From the NCBI RefSeq assembly GCF_032118995.1, contig NC_092650.1, positions 16,363,501 through 16,427,500 on the forward strand: a stretch of 64,000 bases of DNA. The letters are read 5' to 3'. Positions 22,685 to 33,000 of this stretch are shown in pieces; within the stretch, counting starts at the first letter, position 1, and each line of letters opens with the position of its first letter. The DNA comes from Asterias amurensis (taxonomy: Eukaryota > Echinodermata > Asteroidea > Forcipulatida > Asteriidae). The position numbers were made by a program, and so were the translations under genes. Under the pieces are notes generated by a model that saw only the letters and a list, made by a program, of their open reading frames with translations, was not told the DNA's origin and searched no databases.

Positions 22685-23095
22685 GCCAAGCCAAGTTTGA
22701 TTTCAGGATGTGGCTTCAACTGTGCAGTTTGCAAAGCTCGGCATTCTTACACGTTCCTTGCCTTGGGCTATGACGTGCAATGCGATCCGAGGTACACAAC
22801 TCCACGAATATTTTGCCCCAAAACACAGCAGTAAAGACGCGCGCCAATTTCTAGTATTTTAAAGTAAAGTGCATGCATCAGGTCAATATTCCTCATATAC
22901 AAATCTTTCCCCTCTCTCTCTGACGTATGAATCGTGTTGATATTTGCCTTAAATATAAACTTTATATCTCGCGCTTTCATAAAGCAGCCAACCAAAATGG
23001 CCACTTCACTTATTCCTTCATGTTCCTTTCCCTCCAAACAGATTTAAATGTTAAACCATTCTCTCGTCCGACATCCACTCTTACTCTGATGCACT

Positions 23096-25321
23096 ATGGA
23101 TACGGTATTGGACTTAGCCGATGAGTATCTGTTCGATGCCTACCACGTCTACCCGGAGAGCTGGGAGAGCGGGTATTGGGCTCGCCAGTTCTTGAGTCTC
23201 TTCTTGATCACCATTTCCTCCGGGATACTTGTGTATATTTCTTCAGCGGCATTCAACTACTACTTCCTCTTCGACCACCGGCTGGAGAGACATCCTCTAT
23301 TTTTAAAGGTTTGTGTGAAAGAAATTCAAGCATACGTTTCTGTTTGTAAAGGTATTCGTGCAATTGACCTTTATGACGGTGCAGCCATCTTGATTTCCCC
23401 TCTTTGATATCAATGGTACCAAACCGAGGCTAGAAGAACAAAATAGTCTGGTTCCTTAGAACAGACGGCAATGTGATTATTATCATGCATTATTGTTATT
23501 CGATACGAGGAACATGACCAAGATGGAGGCAGCATGATAAAGGTCTATACGAGCACCTCTTGAACACCTTGTTTTTTTAAAGCAAAATATACCTTTGGTT
23601 TGTGGACTCGTTCAATTGTTCACGTTGCATACAATGTGTGAATGAGATTTCACCGAAAAGCCAAAGCGATAATGTCCACCCAGAAAGAACAATCCCTATT
23701 GGAATACACAATTTGATGACAATTGCTTTCAAAAAAGCTCATCAGATTCATTTTTTCCAATTAAAACTTGCCAAAACTATCGAATGATGTTAAAAAAGGC
23801 ATAGCCTACTACTTTACCAACCAATGTTTTGCTGTTAGTGTTAAAGACAGTGGACACTATTGGTAATTGTCAAAGACTAGCCTTCACAGTTAGTGTATCT
23901 CAACATATGCATAAAATAACAAACCTGTGAAAATTTGAGCTCAATCGGTCATCGAACTTGCGAGATAACAATGAAAGAAAAAACACCCTTGTCACACGAA
24001 GTTGTGTGCGTTTAGATGGTTGATTTCGAGACCTCAAGTTCTAAATCTGAGGTCTTGAAACCAATTTCATGGAAAATTACTTCTTTCTCGAAAACTATGG
24101 CTCTTCAGAGGGAGCCGTTTCTCACAATGTTTTATACCATCAACTTCTCCCCATTGCTCGTCACCAACAAAGGTTTTATGCTAATAATTATTTTGAGTAA
24201 TTACCAATAGTGTCCACTGCCTTTAAGAGTATTGATTTACCAAACCACACCTTTCTTTTTAACAGAATCAGAAGTGGCTGGAGATAACCACATCACTCAA
24301 GATCTTACCAGTCATCGGAGTCTTCACGGCCGCCATGTTTTTTGTAGAAGTTCGCGGGTACAGCAAACTATTCGATGGTTCACCACAACCGGGAAGTTTT
24401 GGTAAGAGAATAAAATAGTTTGCTGAATACCGTGTACGAATTGATAGGCTTCGTCAGTTGCTATTAGTTACGGCAGCCATTGGACATAGTCGTAGCCGAA
24501 GCTACTTAGACACGACCTGGGCCGAATTTCATCTCACAAAAACTTGCTAATTGCAAAGTAAATTATTGCTCAGCAATATTGGCAGGCAAAAGTAAATCAA
24601 GTTTGCATTGTTGTGACTTGTGCCCCAGTCAGTTTTTGCTTAACAAAGAAATTTGTCGAGTGAACTTTATGCTTAGCAGCTTTATGTAATTTGTGCCCTC
24701 GCAGTTGGTTCATACTGATATAAATGGTAGAAACAAAAGATTGTTAACACCTTGACAACAACAAATCGATCTTTTAACATTGTACTTAAGATTTTGTAAA
24801 TTTCCTTTTGGTCTTTAGGTTTGTTGTTAAACATCAGAGACATCGTTGGTTTTATCTTTTTCACCGATTGCGCCATTTACTGGATCCACCGAGCCATGCA
24901 CCATCGCCTTCTCTACCGACGCATCCACAAGATGCACCACATCTGGAAGGTCCCCACCCCGTTCGCCAGCCACGCCTTCCACCCAATAGACGGGTTCCTT
25001 CAGAGCGTCCCGTACCACATCTACCCTTTCATGTTCCCGCTCAATAAATACGTGTACCTGGTGCTGTTCTTCCTGGTGAACGTGTGGACCATCAGTATCC
25101 ACGACGGTGACTACCGGGTACCTGCCATTCTCAGACCGTTCATCAATGGCTCAGCACACCACAGTGATCACCATCTGTATTACAATTACAACTACGGCCA
25201 GTACTTCACGCTGTGGGATCGTATCGGTGGCTCGTTTAAAACACCGTCGGCTTTCGAAGGTAAATCTTTGGTGGATGACATCTTGGAGAAAGAGAGACTT
25301 AAAAAGGGCCATCAAGATTAG
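23096..25321 (+). CDS. SC5D: Lathosterol oxidase (sterol C5-desaturase), complete
   Basis: Coding exons 23096-23308, 24266-24401 and 24819-25321 join in frame to 283 residues (human SC5D has 299). It introduces the C5 double bond into lathosterol, giving 7-dehydrocholesterol, in the ER membrane with NAD(P)H and cytochrome b5. It belongs to the fatty-acid hydroxylase superfamily of di-iron enzymes. The three histidine boxes are present: HRAMHH (140-145), HKMHH (153-157) and HSDHH (231-235), plus the strongly conserved FASHAFHPIDGFLQS (165-179) and NYGQYFTLWDRIGGSFK. Hydrophobic stretches at about 31-58, 87-104 and 126-138 fit its membrane segments. The start matches human MDLVLRVAD in position. 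Only the C-terminal tail is shorter. Splice sites are canonical (AAG|GTTTGT, TTG|GTAAGA, acceptors AACAG and TTTAG). Intron 1 holds a MITE ending 39 bp before exon 2; intron 2 holds a diverged family H repeat. Confidence 0.95.
23841..24226 (-). repeat. MITE family A in SC5D intron 1
   Basis: Antisense, full length: TTAAAGACAGTGGACACT to TGTCCACTGCCTTTAA, central stem intact. Ends 39 bp upstream of exon 2. Confidence 0.9.
24520..24690. repeat. Family H repeat, diverged, SC5D intron 2
   Basis: GGGCCGAATTTCATCTCAC at the left, then TGCTTAACAAAG and TTATGCTTAGCAGCTTTATG, matching the order of family H (GGGCCCAATTTCATAGAGC, GCTTAAGCA). Confidence 0.5.
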
Positions 25322-26452
25322 ATGTTTGAGAGAAGGCAAGCCATGAACTATACACACCCATTGTGGAACACTAAAATACAAACTATTGTCGGAAGGAATC
25401 GTCGAATGTGTCGGCCATCTTGGATTTGTTCGTGTTTATTTCACATCTGCAGCATGCAATGAACTCAACTTGCACTCAAGTTTGAAGATCAGACTTTTCT
25501 GAAGCAAAAAAATTGGCGCATAAACGAAACTTACAAGCTAGAGACACAAACAGTTTATCAGGTGACTTTTCATTCACAGTTTATTTTGATCTTTGCATGC
25601 TGATCAGCCTGGACGAAAGAACAAGATTATTTAAATATTCATCGAACTTGTACATATTAATAATAATGCGTAAAAGTCTATCTAAGAATGAACATTAATT
25701 TATTGACTTTAAAAAAATGTGTAATCGCCTGTATTGGATCTTGTCACACAAATTAATTTTGTACAAACAAGTGAGTGTTCTGGATTATGAATGAATGTAA
25801 ATACATTTTATACCGTTAATTAATAAGTGCACACATTTCGATATTAAACATAATGTGTTTATAACCGAAGAATATTGAAGTTGTATTATTTGTTCACTGT
25901 CCGAATTAGCGACTGTGGCTGTTGCTAAGGTGTGTTGCTATGGACCTCCTGTATACTTCAACGCTTGTAATATACAAGGTGATCAGCCGTAGCCGTAGAT
26001 ATACCAACGGCTTTGGCAGGTTGGTTTGTCAATGTGTTATGCGATTATGTTGCTGTGATTCTGCCCCCCCCCCCCCCCCCCCCCCCATTGTGGCGTACTT
26101 GTAGGGGCTCACCGTAAGAGGAAAGGCAGATATTTAACCGCCAAACTGGTTATCATTTTGTAGAGAACTTTCCTTCTTGTGTTATGTGCAAGGTAAGGCT
26201 ACTATACCACGGAGTTTCCGTTGTGGCGTTGGAATTGGAAGAGTGCTTCTATATGAACACTAATAGAAAGTCGGTTTGGAAAAACACACAATTCGGGATT
26301 GCATAGGGAAATCTGTCCTTTAGAGATCTGTCTCCCATAAGAAATTATTAACATGGGCTGAAGGAGGAGGTTTCAAAAGAGGGCGCTATTTGAAGAAGCT
26401 TGTATACATAATTATATACCTTTTCACAACTACTGAGGTGCGCTTGGAGTTA
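25322..26452. other. SC5D 3' UTR and intergenic DNA
   Basis: No further gene. ATTAAA at 25843-25848 is a possible polyadenylation signal; no AATAAA is seen nearby. A run of 23 C is at 26064-26086. Confidence 0.4.
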
Positions 26453-26520
26453 GGTGCATTGTGGTCTATCTGGTGATCAAATTTGATCAGTTTTTATCCA
26501 TATTTATCCCACAATGCACC
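26453..26520. repeat. Inverted repeat enclosing a 16-bp palindrome
   Basis: Arms GGTGCATTGTGG (26453-26464) and CCACAATGCACC (26509-26520) are exact complements. Between them lies the perfect palindrome TGATCAAATTTGATCA (26474-26489). A run of 16 G follows at 26637-26652. Confidence 0.8.
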
Positions 26521-26756
26521 CCATTCAACAGTGTGGGCTTGCGCAATGGTATTTGCGAAAAGGTTTATGGTTTACCATGTGGGGGACACCTCTGGGGGAC
26601 AGAATCTCGTGCCACGCGTGTTTTTTTTCCCTATGCGGGGGGGGGGGGGGGGATAATTTTAAGCAAAAATTCAAACCATCCGGATGGGACGACCTGACAC
26701 AAGTTTAACCAAATAATATGAGATTTGGTGGTTCAAAATAATGTTTAACAGCTTTT

Positions 26757-27035
26757 TAAGATGTTGCCTTGGATCTGACGAGTTGTTCTATAAAAAGCTT
26801 GTAACCCTTTTTAATAAAATGCATGGTTGGAAAGCTGTTTTAAAAGTATAATACAATGATCCACACAAGTTTGCCTCGAAATTGCACGATTTTCCTTTTA
26901 CTGTGCGAACTAACACGGTCGGCGACTCCCATAAATGGCCGACCGTGTTAGTCGACGAGGTAAATCGACGAGTCGATGTGGATAAACGCTTTTCAAAGAC
27001 CAACTCGACAGATCCAAGGCACCGTGTTCCTTTAA
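26757..27035. repeat. Foldback element family C, centre deleted
   Basis: Both arms present (GTTGCCTTGGATCTGACG, CCAAGGCACCGTGTTCC), but the central GTCAAAATTTTGAC region and part of the right arm are missing. Confidence 0.8.
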
Positions 27036-27120
27036 AAATACACGTAAACCTAACTGCTCACCAACATGGTGAGCGTGGCATCAGTCGCTGCGTGTGACGC
27101 GCGTGCTAGGGGTTAATATT

Positions 27121-27281
27121 ATGGGTGCGTTCGTTTAGCTTCCCTGGGTCGACCCGACCCCGGTGTGTGGCGTTTTTTTTTCCCGGGACGAACGTTGGTA
27201 ATTATCTGCACACGTTTGTCCTGGGGAAAAAAAACCGCCACACACCGGGGTCGACCGAGGGAAGCTGAACGAATGCACCCA
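27121..27281. repeat. Foldback element family J
   Basis: Left arm ATGGGTGCGTTCGTTTAGCT and right arm (inverse) ATGGGTGCATTCGTTCAGCT continue as near-complements almost to the centre (CCGGTGTGTGGCG and its inverse). Non-coding: the antisense open frame at 27119-27448 is a translation of it. Confidence 0.8.
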
Positions 27282-27821
27282 TTGCACGGTGCGCTAGTAT
27301 TTTTGTGTAAAAATTCATTCTGATAAAGCGCCCTCTTGTGAATCGACTGGCGTTGAATAAATAAATTATAATCTCCTGAAATTGAAAAAATAACCCGTTT
27401 GCAATCGAAATAATACATGTAAATTAACGCAAAACCCGAGTAAAACAAAACAACAACATAATAATGGTCACCACATTTGTTGGTTACGTTTTCACAGGTT
27501 GGATTTGGATTTAGGGTGGTTTGAAAATAAGACGATGACGTAGACTTATGTTACATCATGGAGGTAAAAATAGCTTACACTCAAGTGCCATGTCTGTCGC
27601 AATTAATTATCAGTTCAGTAAACAACACAATTGGAGGAATACAATGAGAAGTTGTTTAGGCATTCGTCCAAAAAAACAAAAGCACTTTCTTTAGTGTACA
27701 AAGTTTACAACAACTTTTAAAAACATTCATATTATGGCAGTTGTTCCACCTGGGCCATATCCCGTGTACCACCACCGCACTGCGTTTGCCCGACTTGTGG
27801 CATAATTTTCATTCATTTAGG
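27282..27821. other. Intergenic DNA without recognised features
   Basis: No gene or recognised repeat family. Confidence 0.4.
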
Positions 27822-28104
27822 GCTAAGAACATTGTAAACAAGATGTACACAAATAATTAAATATTAGTAAACTATAATACATAAAAAAAAATATTTTGTG
27901 AAAAACAATTAAAACTTTTAATTCCTGGCGAAGTTCGGGGAAACCCGTCACGCTAACGTTGTAAACAAGATGTAAACAAATAATTAAATAATTATCAATG
28001 TCTTTTTTTTTTACAGCTATACATACATTTTTTTTAAAGATTATAATGTTGGCTTTAAATTCTACTTTTACTCTTGGCGAGCTCGGGGAAACCCGTCACT
28101 CTAA
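27822..28104 (+). repeat. Tandem duplication upstream of RBM39
   Basis: Two unequal units (27822-27951 and 27952-28100). Each runs from GCTAA..GTTGTAAACAAGATGTA through ACAAATAATTAAATA to TTCGGGGAAACCCGTCAC or CTCGGGGAAACCCGTCAC. The second is about 19 bp longer. Confidence 0.7.
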
Positions 28105-28133
28105 ACAAAAACCCCAAAGATTTTCTGAAACTA

Positions 28134-28323
28134 TGACGTCACACTCACGCATGCGCATAGTATACAGTGCAATCAGCCATTTTGAATGTGACTAAAAAAC
28201 GAGAACAGAGGAACGAAAGCGTTGAGCGAGTTACTCTTTTCTCCGCAATAGCAGCGGCTGGTAGAGGCATTAATTGCATCTTTGAAACAGACTTAGATTT
28301 CTTAAACGATTCAATAAATATAG
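28134..28323 (+). promoter_or_regulatory. Candidate RBM39 promoter and 5' non-coding exon
   Basis: In 51 bp lie TGACGTCA (28134-28141, CRE/ATF type), GCATGCGCA (28149-28157, NRF1 core) and GCCATTTTG (28176-28184, inverse YY1 motif), an arrangement typical of TATA-less housekeeping promoters. The sequence after the YY1-like site ends as an exon at AATATAG before GTAAGT (donor at 28324). It would splice to an acceptor near 29992 (CTTTTTTAATCTCAG) or 29995, about 20 bp before the RBM39 start codon. Confidence 0.6.
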
Positions 28324-28748
28324 GTAAGTTAAATTTATGAGTTTTCTTTTCAATAGATGACAAAAGAACGATGTTTTGGGGGATATTTGGTTGAGTGTTT
28401 TGAGCTAGCTCAGGCGGCATGAAAATAAATCAATGAGTGCGTGTGTGGTACGTGCATTCGGTGTGAGTTTCCATCATTATTTGTTCACGGTAATGCAGGA
28501 TAATTCGCTTTGAATGTCGTTAGAATATTAAAATTTAGCTATATCCAATATCTAGCAGTATTAAGGAATTTACATGATATAGTTAAAAGTTTGGATGGTT
28601 TTCTGTCTCGCTAGATAAAAATGATTGAAAATCAAATCGATCTCGAAATTTCTAGGAAATGAGATGGCTTCAAATCACTTTCTTTTCTGCCTGGGAAAGA
28701 TTTGGGTAATTTTGTCCACAAATTTTTACCAATGAAAAAATTTGATAT

Positions 28749-29101
28749 CTTTCCGCATGGAGCCACCACTTTTTCACTCATTTTTACAAAAAGGATATCT
28801 CATTACTTTTTTATTGCGGTAAATGGTAATTAGATACTAGAAATACTATTTAATTCAGTTTCGAATGAAAAAGGAAAAAGCGGTGGGGTCATAATTCATA
28901 GGCCTATAGCATGTATAGGCCTATGGAAATTTTTCCCATTTGAGTTAATAAGATACTAAACAAGTGGTTGCAACTGGCAGGATTCAGAAATGTTTCCAAC
29001 CAGCAACAGTTTCCGCATGGCGCCACCACTTTCGTTTCGTTTTTGTTTTGTAAAATTGTAAAAATGAGTGAAAAAGTGGTGGTGCCATACAGAAAGTTAT
29101 C
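28749..29101. repeat. Two family D palindromic elements
   Basis: Copy 28749-28900 (TTTCCGCATGGAGCCACC and a decayed inverse) and copy 29009-29101 (TTTCCGCATGGCGCCACC and GGTGGTGCCATACAGAAAG). Both lie in the 5' UTR intron of RBM39. Confidence 0.75.
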
Positions 29102-29109
29102 GAATTCGG

Positions 29110-29253
29110 GTCATCTCGTACCCAAGTCAACTCGTACCAAGTCAACTCGTACCCAAGTCAACTCGTACCCAAGTCATCTCGTACCCAAGTCATCTCGTAC
29201 ACAAGTCAACTCGTACCCGAGTCAACTCGTACCCAAGTCAACTCGTACCCAAA
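29110..29253 (+). repeat. Minisatellite, 16-bp unit, about nine copies
   Basis: Unit GTCAACTCGTACCCAA with small variants (ATCTCG, CACAAG, one 15-bp unit). One unit in reverse orientation (CTTGGGTACGAGTTGACC) stands alone at 29573-29590. Open frames here that read SYPSQLVPK or KSTRTQ are translations of the repeat. Confidence 0.9.
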
Positions 29254-30014
29254 TACATTTTTACAAAATTTTGGAGTTTCAACTCGTACTGATAAATATT
29301 GTAGTTTATTTAATTTTTGTTATGTAAATCATACATTTATTTATTCATTGTTGTAATGCAACTGCACTGATGTCCTGGGTATAAAGGTTCTTTACAATGC
29401 GAACACAAATTCGACTACAATTTTCATTATTTTTTACCTGATTTGAGAAGTTGAAATTCCGTTCATATATTTTTAGTGTCCCTTAGTATATTTTAAATTA
29501 GTGCACAGCTAACAATTATATCCATGGAAGAAATTATTGCCGAAAATAAGCAGAACAAAGTACAAAGTGACTTGGGTACGAGTTGACCTGTTTCGAAGTT
29601 ATCCAGTTTTCCACAAGGGTCACGGTCAGATGGTTCAAGGTTTGTGATATCGGTGCAAAAGAGTTGGGCACAATCAGCCAACATTTCTTGCTCTACGTCA
29701 ATAGGAAACTCATTTTGCACAAATATGGGGCAAAGTTTGAAAGGGAACGTGCAGAAAAGTGATTTGGTTGCATGCACAGTCCGGTATGGCACAGATTGTT
29801 CTTTGAATGGGGTTAGTGTCCCTTCAGTTTCCACCTACCCACATACCACATTATATTGTTGTTATAGCTTGCTCTTAAAATATAATCTCGTACATTTTTT
29901 CCGTATATTATCTTTTGGTTTCAACTTGAATATTATTTCAACAAGTGACCAAAGTTTGTTTCCATTTCCCCCCCCCCCTTTTTTAATCTCAGCAGGCCAC
30001 AGTTGCTTGTCACA

Positions 30015-33000
30015 ATGGCCCTTTATACAGCGGATGATTTTGACGTTGAGGCGCTCCTGGAAGCTCCATACAAAAATAATGAGGTAAATTTACTTAAACC
30101 AAAGCGGTTAATGTCAGTTGTGTTTTTCAGTAAAGACTTAAAAACTTTTCTGTAAATTTTAAATGATAAGTTTCTCAATCAATTGGTTTAATATGCGATG
30201 CAGACATGAGAGTGCCCAGTTCGTGTGATTTTGTTCCAATGTTAGGCACTTAAACTTGCTCACTCATTCCATTGGTTGACCAAGGGACAGTGGGGCACCA
30301 TGGCAAACGCTGGGGCACCATGGCAGACTCAGGGGCAGGCGGGGAGCTGTGTCTGTCTTCAGTGTTGGGGAGAAGGGGTTTCCGCCTGTCCAGTCCCTAA
30401 CTGTTGGGACTTCTTCTGGCAACCCTTGCGTCCATCAACCACCCCTGCTCCTTGTTTTGGGTAGGGATTGGTGCCCGTAGACATGCACTTGAAGCATACC
30501 TCTCTGAGAGTAGTTATATGAGAGTTTTTTTTGACGTTGGGACATTTCATTCATTTAAGTTAAAGTGTCAATTTCATTCTTTATTTATAGACCTCCATAG
30601 GCTTACTCCACAGCAATGGGTCCATGTTGACAGAGGTAGAGTACACGCTTAGCTCCCATTCCCCACGGGAATGAAATTTGAACTGAAACCTCAATGGTAT
30701 TTCAAATAAAAAGGTGGTCTCTTGAATAATAATTTTAAAAGGTATTTTTTCTTCTCAAATAGAATTCAGACATTTGTGAGTAGATAGTTTTACTGAGCTT
30801 GATTTCTACACTTGATTTCAACATAATAACCAACAAAACTTTAGAAGCATGGTTTGATTTCATGGTTCAATTGTGCAAATATTTTAAAAGTAGTTGATTT
30901 AGGTAGTCTTTTTTGATGTGGGCAGTCTATTTGATTGATAACATTTAAGACAATGTTTACTCGGGGGGGGGAAAAACTTAATAAAAAGTAAAACACATTG
31001 ACTACAGGTACTCAACATTATTAGGTTCGTAGTCAAGGGGTAATTTCCACAAAGCACAAAGATGAGATCTCAATAATTACCGTAGTGATTTCAATTGCAA
31101 CATCATTTTCACCGAAAACAAACGGACTATTCCAAATAATAAAACATAATAGATATGTGTAATGTTTGCTGGGCCCAATTTCATGAAGCCAAGTACAGAA
31201 ACCTTTTTTTCAAGCAAAAAAAGGTTACCAGCCAAAAAGTCATATCGTGCAATTGCTCTGACTGGAACCCTTGTCTATACTGGGAACTTGCTAAGCAGAC
31301 GTTTCTGCTAAACAAACTTTCGTGAAATTAGGCCCAGGTTTAAACAGCCAATGGTTAAATGGGGGGGGGGGGGGGGTGGTTAAGAACTCGTAGTGTGGCT
31401 GTCATTTTGAAAGGGTGTTCAGAAGGGTTGGTTTGGGAGGGGGGGGGGGGGTCGGGTGAAATCTTATACCACTGCGTCCAGATATGAGGCAATATCACTA
31501 AAAGCTCTCCCATCCCCTCTTGCCGTAGGCTATGAGAAAAAGTCATCACCAGCCTTGGAGGAAACTTGGTGTTAAGCGTCATCTTCATGGAGTCTCTACC
31601 TTCTAAGATCTTCAATTTATCTGATTAACAATCTCCCCCGTCCCGAGCCCCATGAAACAGATTATTATGTTATAATCACATGCAGAAATTCAGTTCGTCC
31701 CAATTTAAAATCAACATATTTTGTTCATTCATGTTTAAGCCCTTTAGAACAATAAAAAATTCATCCGCCCAAACGTTCAGAGTTTAATATCATAATTTAA
31801 TTTTGGATAACTTTAATGGACAAATTTATAGTATGCCTTGATATTATCATTATCAATATTTTGTTGTTGATCAGTAAACATAAGATAATCAATTCAAACA
31901 TCAACTGAAAGAAAGTATTTGTTTAGAGTCCCTTGTCCTCAAAGTTTTCATTTTACTGTTTTAGATTGATTACTATCAAGTGATGATTTTCCGGGATTTG
32001 TATAACGGTAAGTTGCTAATGGCAAGTCCAGTTAGCAATTACGTGTAACCCCCCCAAAAAGCAAGAAGGAGTTGTTTCACTTGCATGGACAGCAGAAACA
32101 AAAGCTCTCAACTCAAAAAGTATACATTGAAATGGCCGTTGCTGCACATAAACGCTCCCCCAAAACACGTCAAAACCACCCCCAGTCTTTGTGCTGAGGA
32201 GTTGTGTTACTGGGCCACAAAGTTTGCAAAAATGTTTTTGTTTTTTGGTTATTGATGTGCATTTGTTCTTTTTTTCCTCCCCCTTTTCCTCCTTCACTGT
32301 GTTCCCCCCCTTGTCCCCGTCATTCCTAAATGAAACCCTACACACTACCCAAATCTGCTGTCGGCTGGTGTTACCCATAATGCTGTTGTATTTTGGATGA
32401 TCATAGGAAGAGACGACCAACAACGGCTTGACCGAGAAGAAGGAACCCTCCGTGAAAAAGAAGTAAGTTCCAAACATCTCTCCCTTTATTATCGTCTTCT
32501 CCCTGTTAAACTATGACTGTATGGTAATACTGCAATTAAAGTGCTATAACGGATGAACTTGGTGGCATTGATGGTGGCGTTTATAGATAGATATCAAGAT
32601 ATAATTGATAAAAGAATTGATATTTACATTGAAATTTGTGGGCTTTTGTAGAAAATGATGCACTCTGTTTTTGAGCAGGTCTGTTTTATGCAGCGTGTAT
32701 TAAAGGTAAGTCGTACACTTGAGATCTTTAATCGGTGTATTCTTTTAACTCCAAATGGTATGTGTACGTTGAAAATGACTGCATAAAACGATTAAGTGTT
32801 GATTGATGTCTGCTGTTTTGTAGGGAAGCGTTGACGATATTTCATTTCAATACAGTCATAGTTTAACAGGATTTAAAATTGTTCTTTTTGCCTTAATTTG
32901 AACCAATTATCTGACCTGGGCTACATGTTTGTTGTCGCAGATTTAAAGTGACTTAGCCCATTGGCGTGTGCTGAGCAGTGCCCACTTACGGCAGATCCAA

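Noticed and set aside
28968-29327. Open frames with PSQLVPK and KSTRTQ repeats
   Set aside because: Translations of the 16-bp minisatellite in two frames.
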